NCBI GenBank assembly: GCA_009760855.2
Contig: WPIO01000039.1
Location: forward strand, 2,347,501-2,411,500
Source: Cristatella mucedo
Taxonomy: Eukaryota; Bryozoa; Phylactolaemata; Cristatellidae
Length of the DNA stretch: 64,000 nucleotides
Direction of reading: 5' to 3'
Each line of letters starts with the position of its first letter. Within the stretch, counting starts at the first letter, position 1. The position numbers and the translations under genes were made by a program. The notes beneath the pieces were generated by a model. It saw only the letters and a list, made by a program, of their open reading frames with translations, was not told where the DNA came from and did no database searches. Shown in pieces: positions 59,311 through 64,000 of the stretch.

Positions 59311-60343
59311 TTCTGCTTTGTGATTTGTAGACCATTCTATTTGTGGATAGCAGAATTTAGATTGCAGGGATTCTGTGCATCTGGGTTACAAGCTTAATTG
59401 TAATAATAATAATAATAAGTCGTTTGTAGAACACACAGCAGCACTGAATCAGTATCATAATGCTGTACAGGTCGATGCAAGAGACTCAATAACCGAGGGT
59501 TAGTCACAGGCTAGGTATCGTGCTTACAAAAACAAGCAAGTGTCATGGTTAACCCGATATGCTAAAGCAAGCATAAAGGTACAATTTGCCACCAATTAGT
59601 AAGACAGGTGGCTAACCACATAGCTTGAACCAGGCACGGGTATGTATGCAAGCATTCTGTAACAAAAAGACAAGTTCGCCGTGGCAAAGAGAAAGCCGAC
59701 TACAACGTGTTCATCTTTAGCTTAGACTTTGCGATTCGCTGGAAATGCAGGTAGTTACCGCAGCCCAGCAGCAAGCTCTAGACTTGTGGTGAATATTAGC
59801 TGAATACTCATAACTAAAATATTTCAATCTAGTGTGTGCGAGAGCGATATCACTTGATACTGAGAAGCACTTTGTGTGGGAGAACACTAGAGTAGCACGT
59901 AGGAGGTAAGATAGGCAGGCTGGTTTAAGAGGTTGAAGAAACCTGTGAGCTAGTACGAGGATCTAGACATCGACTCAATATTTAATTGCGAGTAAATGAA
60001 GCTCCGATTGAAGTGTTGGTGATTTGGCAGCCATGCCCTCCACAAGATAACGGAAGAGCTGCTAAGTTTTGCACCAGCTGCAAATAATTAAGGGCACCGG
60101 CCAGGTGTCGCAATTAAAGAGAATTGCAGTTATCTCTTCATTTTCATATCTCTTCAGTTTTTCTTCGCTTCAGCACCTGAGACCAGCTTAATCGAGCTCC
60201 TCATCCCATTTATGGAAGACAATATGGCACAGATAGGCCCTATAAACCCCATTGGTTCACAAAGTACGTCAAGCATAAGTTTTCTGACTTTTTGTAGTTC
60301 TATCACGTAACTAACTTGCCAAAATTGTATCGCTTCATTTTAG
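59311..60343. other. Upstream of pseudogene D, nothing recognised
   Basis: Contains only an (AAT)n tract at about 59400-59418 with a LINE-like minus-strand tail. No exon 8 or 9 remnant of copy D found. Confidence 0.4.
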
Positions 60344-60778
60344 ATTAGATCGGACTTATAACAAAGCAACGAAAATAGGTGGCTTGCTCATTCCCGACAG
60401 GATGAGTGTCATTATACTGTCTTTGCTATTCATCACGATCCGGCCTATTGATAGGAGCCTTATAGGTTCAAACCTGAACGGTACAGTTGCTTTGCTTTTC
60501 ATTCCCATAAAATTTCTGACATGATGCACCACGTATTAGGAGCTTACACATATCAAGTGGTCAATTGGCACTAAGAACGTATCGGCAGGTGATGCGAGAT
60601 CACACTACTGCTACAGGTTTTCGGCAGCAGAGAAGGCTAAAATTCAGCCCTGCACATATCTGCAATTCGGTGCCGGGTCCAGAACCTGCATCGGCACGCG
60701 ATTAGCACTGCTTGAGGCCAAGGTCGTCGTTGTCAAGTGCTATCCAAGTGTGAAATATGTGGATGCAAGCACACACCC
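60344..60778 (+). pseudogene. CYP3A-like P450 relic, copy D (exons 10 and 11)
   Basis: Exon 10-like 60344-60480 (acceptor ttttag, donor gtacag) reads LDRTYNKATKIGG, then after a 1-nt deletion FAIHHDPAY followed by TGA TAG in place of Trp-Val, then EPYRFKPER. It is 137 nt instead of 138. Exon 11-like 60617-60778 (acceptor ctacag, donor gtatgt) keeps YLQFGAGSRTCIG with the haem Cys, but is 162 instead of 163 nt, with a frameshift before KCEICGCKHTP. No exon 12 or upstream exons found; a SINE family 2 lies about 145 bp downstream. It has decayed less than copy B, since splice sites and haem Cys persist. Confidence 0.88.
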
Positions 60779-60924
60779 GTATGTTGGTTGCCCAGTAATG
60801 TGCGTTCACATTGGCCGAAGTGCAACAACTTGTGCAAGGATATACCAGGATCCAATTTAGCTGGCCACTGCCTGAGGCAGGAGGTTTTCTTCCTCTACCT
60901 GTTATCGTCTTACAGGAACTTCCA

Positions 60925-61045
60925 GTGAGCCGTGATGGCACACTAGGTAAGGCGTTTCTTTCCCGACCTCGGGCCCGAGGTCGTGGGTGTGATTCCTGTG
61001 GTGGGCGATTCATTATCGCCACTGCAAGCGTTGGTGATAGCCGTA
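60925..61045 (+). mobile_element. tRNA-derived SINE, family 2
   Basis: 'gtgagccgtgatggcacact', B-box-like 'gtgggtgtgattcctgtggt', 'tatcgccactgcaagcg'; close match to 16644-16765. Confidence 0.75.
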
Positions 61046-62503
61046 GAGGCTATTCTGTAGCTATACAACGAGAGGCTGTTTAATGAACTAGGGTTTATTT
61101 AAGTTGAACAAGAGTTTTGGTCTCCTGGTACCTGCCGATCCATTTCTTCTATAATTCAGAAGACGGCAGTCTGCATCTTGAAGCTTGGCCCTCGTTGCCA
61201 GTGGTACCTGCTTCAATAGCTGCAGTCACCATCAAGTCTTGAAACGACTGTATATGTCACCTCTCGCAAGTACCCTAGCTGCCTCGTTATTATTCCAGTG
61301 GGCTAAAGTGAATGTTATTTTGTCAAGGCTGAAACAACCGTTGTCGTCTTTCCAAACATTGTTTACCATTGTTAAGCCTTCTTGTTGGACACTCAAGCAT
61401 GCAGATTTCACTGTCATCAGTTTCTTTATGCCACCAGGCGACATCAGCTGAGATATCCTGGCTGCTCAGGATCAGGACTCAATTTTGCATGATTACCGAT
61501 AGCATGCACATTATTTCAAATCTATCTAGTAGCCAGTTTTGGTTAGTGTCAGTCAGCTTGATGCAAAAAAGCAGAATCAACGAACCAGGGCCGAATAGTC
61601 ACACATTTAACTTGTTGCAGCTAGTCGTTGTTGCCTCTCTTAGAACTGCTGTGGCTGTGGAAAAGAGCTGGGGTGGTATCACCTTTCAACAGCTGTGGTG
61701 GTCATCTCACTAACATTTAGGCCATATCAGGAGTTCGCAAGTCATAATGCAGTAACATCCTTAGCTACCTGTTTGCATCAATTAACTGAATTCCCAGAGT
61801 TTAAACTGACTTAACGACCACTATCTACCAGACAAATGAAGATCAGACGAATGAAAAGCATTTGCTGCACACACCAGCAGTTCAAGCAATGGCTGCAAAG
61901 GAGTGGCTCTTCGAAAGAATAGTAATTATTAGAATACTCTTAAAGCATTCTAATGAAAAGATGGTCAAGTCTCTCGAATGCCTAAGAACAAATGTGCACC
62001 TGTCAGCCACAAATTCCATTGCATGGTTTTTCCTTCGTGTAGTGGTAAATCCTGTGTATCTCCTATCCACACAGCCAGCTCAGTTTCCATATAGCTGCAC
62101 GACGACTGTCAGCTTGCCTCCGATTAGTTAGACAAGCGCTTCACTGCGTCACGGCAGGAATAAAGAAAAAGCTGGTGCTATTTTTTTTTAGAGTGGAGGC
62201 GGCCAGAGAAGCAAGTCCTACCAAGAAGAGTGTGACTGCATCCAATGACGCCCAATGACAGTAATTTAAGTACCATTAATTAGATATGCCGACTGGCACT
62301 AGCAGCTCGGCATACCGCCAGCACAGACCTACAAAAGCAACGTTGTGACATCCAAGCCTGCCACCACCTATTGTTCCAGCACACCTCACAATCGTGCCCT
62401 GAAGTTTGAATATTCACTCGCTTACGGTCAGCCAATACTTTCAGCTAGCATGCACCTGGCCTATGCAACCTATAGTCAGCACAAATGACAAAAGCCGTAC
62501 CGT
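61046..62503. other. Intergenic, nothing recognised
   Basis: Several 60-114-codon frames on both strands without recognisable motifs. Confidence 0.35.
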
Positions 62504-62749
62504 CTACTGCAGTCTGGGATAAGCCGGCAGTAATTTCTTCGGACGCTGCACGGTCTGCTGGGAATGCACATGCCTACTACCCTGAAGATGTTTATCAGCG
62601 AAGGCATCTACCAGCAATTGCTTCATTCCATAGAGGCTAATACCTACTGATGATAAATTGCAGAGGTAAACCGTTTTAGATGCTAACGCTGACTTAATTA
62701 GTTTCAGTGGCCGATAGCTCTTGACTTGTTTGATGTCCAACCCAGACAC
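62504..62749 (-). mobile_element. Possible LINE reverse-transcriptase fragment
   Basis: The minus strand reads SGLDIKQVKSYRPL, then LLVDAFADKHLQ and SRHVHSQQTVQ, loosely matching the 'KNYRPLSNL...YRxxHSTETA' start of CR1/L2 RTs. Weak. Confidence 0.35.
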
Positions 62750-64000
62750 AGCCCACGATGATTCGAAGATTTGATATCTCAGATTCGCTGCGAGATCTCA
62801 CATTTTTCTTTTCTGAAATTGCTTAGCACGGATAGAAAAAACTGCCTCTGTTTCACTTAACTAGGTTCGGAATTGTTTATGGTATAGACACATTAAGCTG
62901 CTTGTTTAGCCCAGGAATTAACTTGTTCGTCTGTAACAACTGAGGTTAACGTGAATGTATTTATGACAGAGTTACTCGGCTGCTGAATACAGGCTAGGTT
63001 CTGTTAGAGTTCTATACCAACGTATTTAAGCGATGGCTGAACGCTGACCTCAGTTTGCATGTGGATCAGTGTTCACATAGTTAATACTCTAAACTGACAG
63101 CATTAAGAACTTTTCGGCTAAGTAAGCAGAAAACAGGTCTAAGATTTCGATTTTCTGAAGAACTGATGATTACTAAGCATCAACATTTTTGTACACGGGT
63201 AGTTAGTGCCGTTTCTACGTAGCTTATGGCTCAGACAAGTTGAAAACGGTCATCGCTACTCAAAACCTTTGCTTTAGGGACCAGAGCAGTGACTAACTAG
63301 AAATCAACTCATTTCCCATAAGAAGATTGATATATTCGCGTCATCTTGCTTTTATGTAATCAATAAGAATAGCATGTGAATTCAGTTTAAAAGTGTTATG
63401 AAACAATTTGACGCTTTCTCTGATCAGTTACTTTCACTTCATCACCGAACAAGTTCCAGCCCTTGAGCCCAGATGCCAGAATATCGGAGAGAGAGGAAGA
63501 ATTAATGAGAGCAAGGGTGATAGAGAAAAAGTGGAGCTGAGGATAGATTAAGAGGATTATAGTTAGATAGAGATAGAGAAAAAGAGGAGTTAGATTAGGA
63601 GAGGGAGACCATAATATAACAGAGCAAGAATGGCATGGTTAGTGGCACCTATTTAGCCAACATAATTTCACAGGGGAACGTACTGATGATATGTCTCAGG
63701 TTGATACAGTAGTCAGTCAACTATACTGAGAGCAAAACAGAGGTTGAATATTAGGCAACAGGAGCCTTGCCACAGTGTTTAAATAGCTAAATCTTTGATC
63801 AGACACAAGTTATAATCAAAGTAGAATTTAGATTTACAAACTGTCTGTAGTAGCTTCTTAAATAATAATTATTTTGGGCTACGAATATACCACTTGTAAA
63901 AGTAAAATGTGTGATGAAATTTACGTTTGCCATTACTCGACAACAAATAGGTTAGCTGATTCAGCCGCCTCATTTATGCAACTGCAGAAGCTCCTTGGCT
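62750..64000. other. Right end, nothing recognised
   Basis: AT-rich. A decayed SINE-family-1-like tail at about 62981-63030 and a purine-rich (GA-type) tract at about 63484-63609 are the only structures noticed. Confidence 0.4.

Overview
The window is animal nuclear DNA, almost certainly from an invertebrate. Its genes are split by GT-AG introns, it has no bacterial operon structure, it is full of microsatellites, and it carries many decayed LINEs, tRNA-derived SINEs, hAT elements and a Ty3/Gypsy remnant. The species cannot be fixed from the sequence alone.

The only well-supported host genes form a tandem cluster of CYP3-clan (CYP3A-like) cytochrome P450s, all on the + strand. Copy A (2697-5898) is the 3' half of a gene whose first exons lie left of the window; its five visible exons are intact. 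Copy B (about 10009-10350) is a dead two-exon relic. Copy C (31221-52828) is a complete gene: twelve exons join with matching splice phases into 1563 nt, a 520-residue P450 with N-terminal membrane anchor, C-helix WxxxR, I-helix AGYDT, ExxR, PERF and the FxxGxRxCxG haem loop. Copy D (60344-60778) is a second two-exon relic with frameshifts and stops. Corresponding exons of A and C have identical lengths and phases (109, 247, 138 and 163 nt), so the copies arose by duplication of one gene.

Layout. 1-2149: decayed hAT transposon lying in intron 7 of copy A. 2697-5898: copy A. 6138-6692: very long CT-rich microsatellite. 9.9-10.4 kb: pseudogene B. 13-16.8 kb: GC-rich block with the C-terminal remnant of an R2/NeSL-type (restriction-like endonuclease) retrotransposon, a 122-bp tandem repeat with an LTR-like end, and SINEs. 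18.8-21 kb: a ~291-bp tandem repeat, a hAT MITE and a gag-like ORF with a 24-bp minisatellite. 21.8-28.3 kb: a graveyard of two LINE families (called LINE-A and LINE-B here), one nested in the other. 31.2-52.8 kb: gene C, whose introns 1, 4 and especially 9 (10.1 kb) have absorbed LINEs, SINEs, a Gypsy pol remnant, a hAT MITE and an R2-type remnant. 53-59.5 kb: more LINE and SINE copies. 60.3-60.8 kb: pseudogene D. 61-64 kb: mostly unrecognised.

The genes do not form a pathway. Copies A and C are parallel ER monooxygenases of the xenobiotic/sterol-oxidising type, while B and D record birth-and-death turnover of the same cluster. The clearest mobile-element result is that the main tRNA-SINE family ends in about 50 bp closely matching the 3' end of LINE-A, which is the expected arrangement if LINE-A machinery mobilised the SINE. 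No wholly unknown system could be supported.
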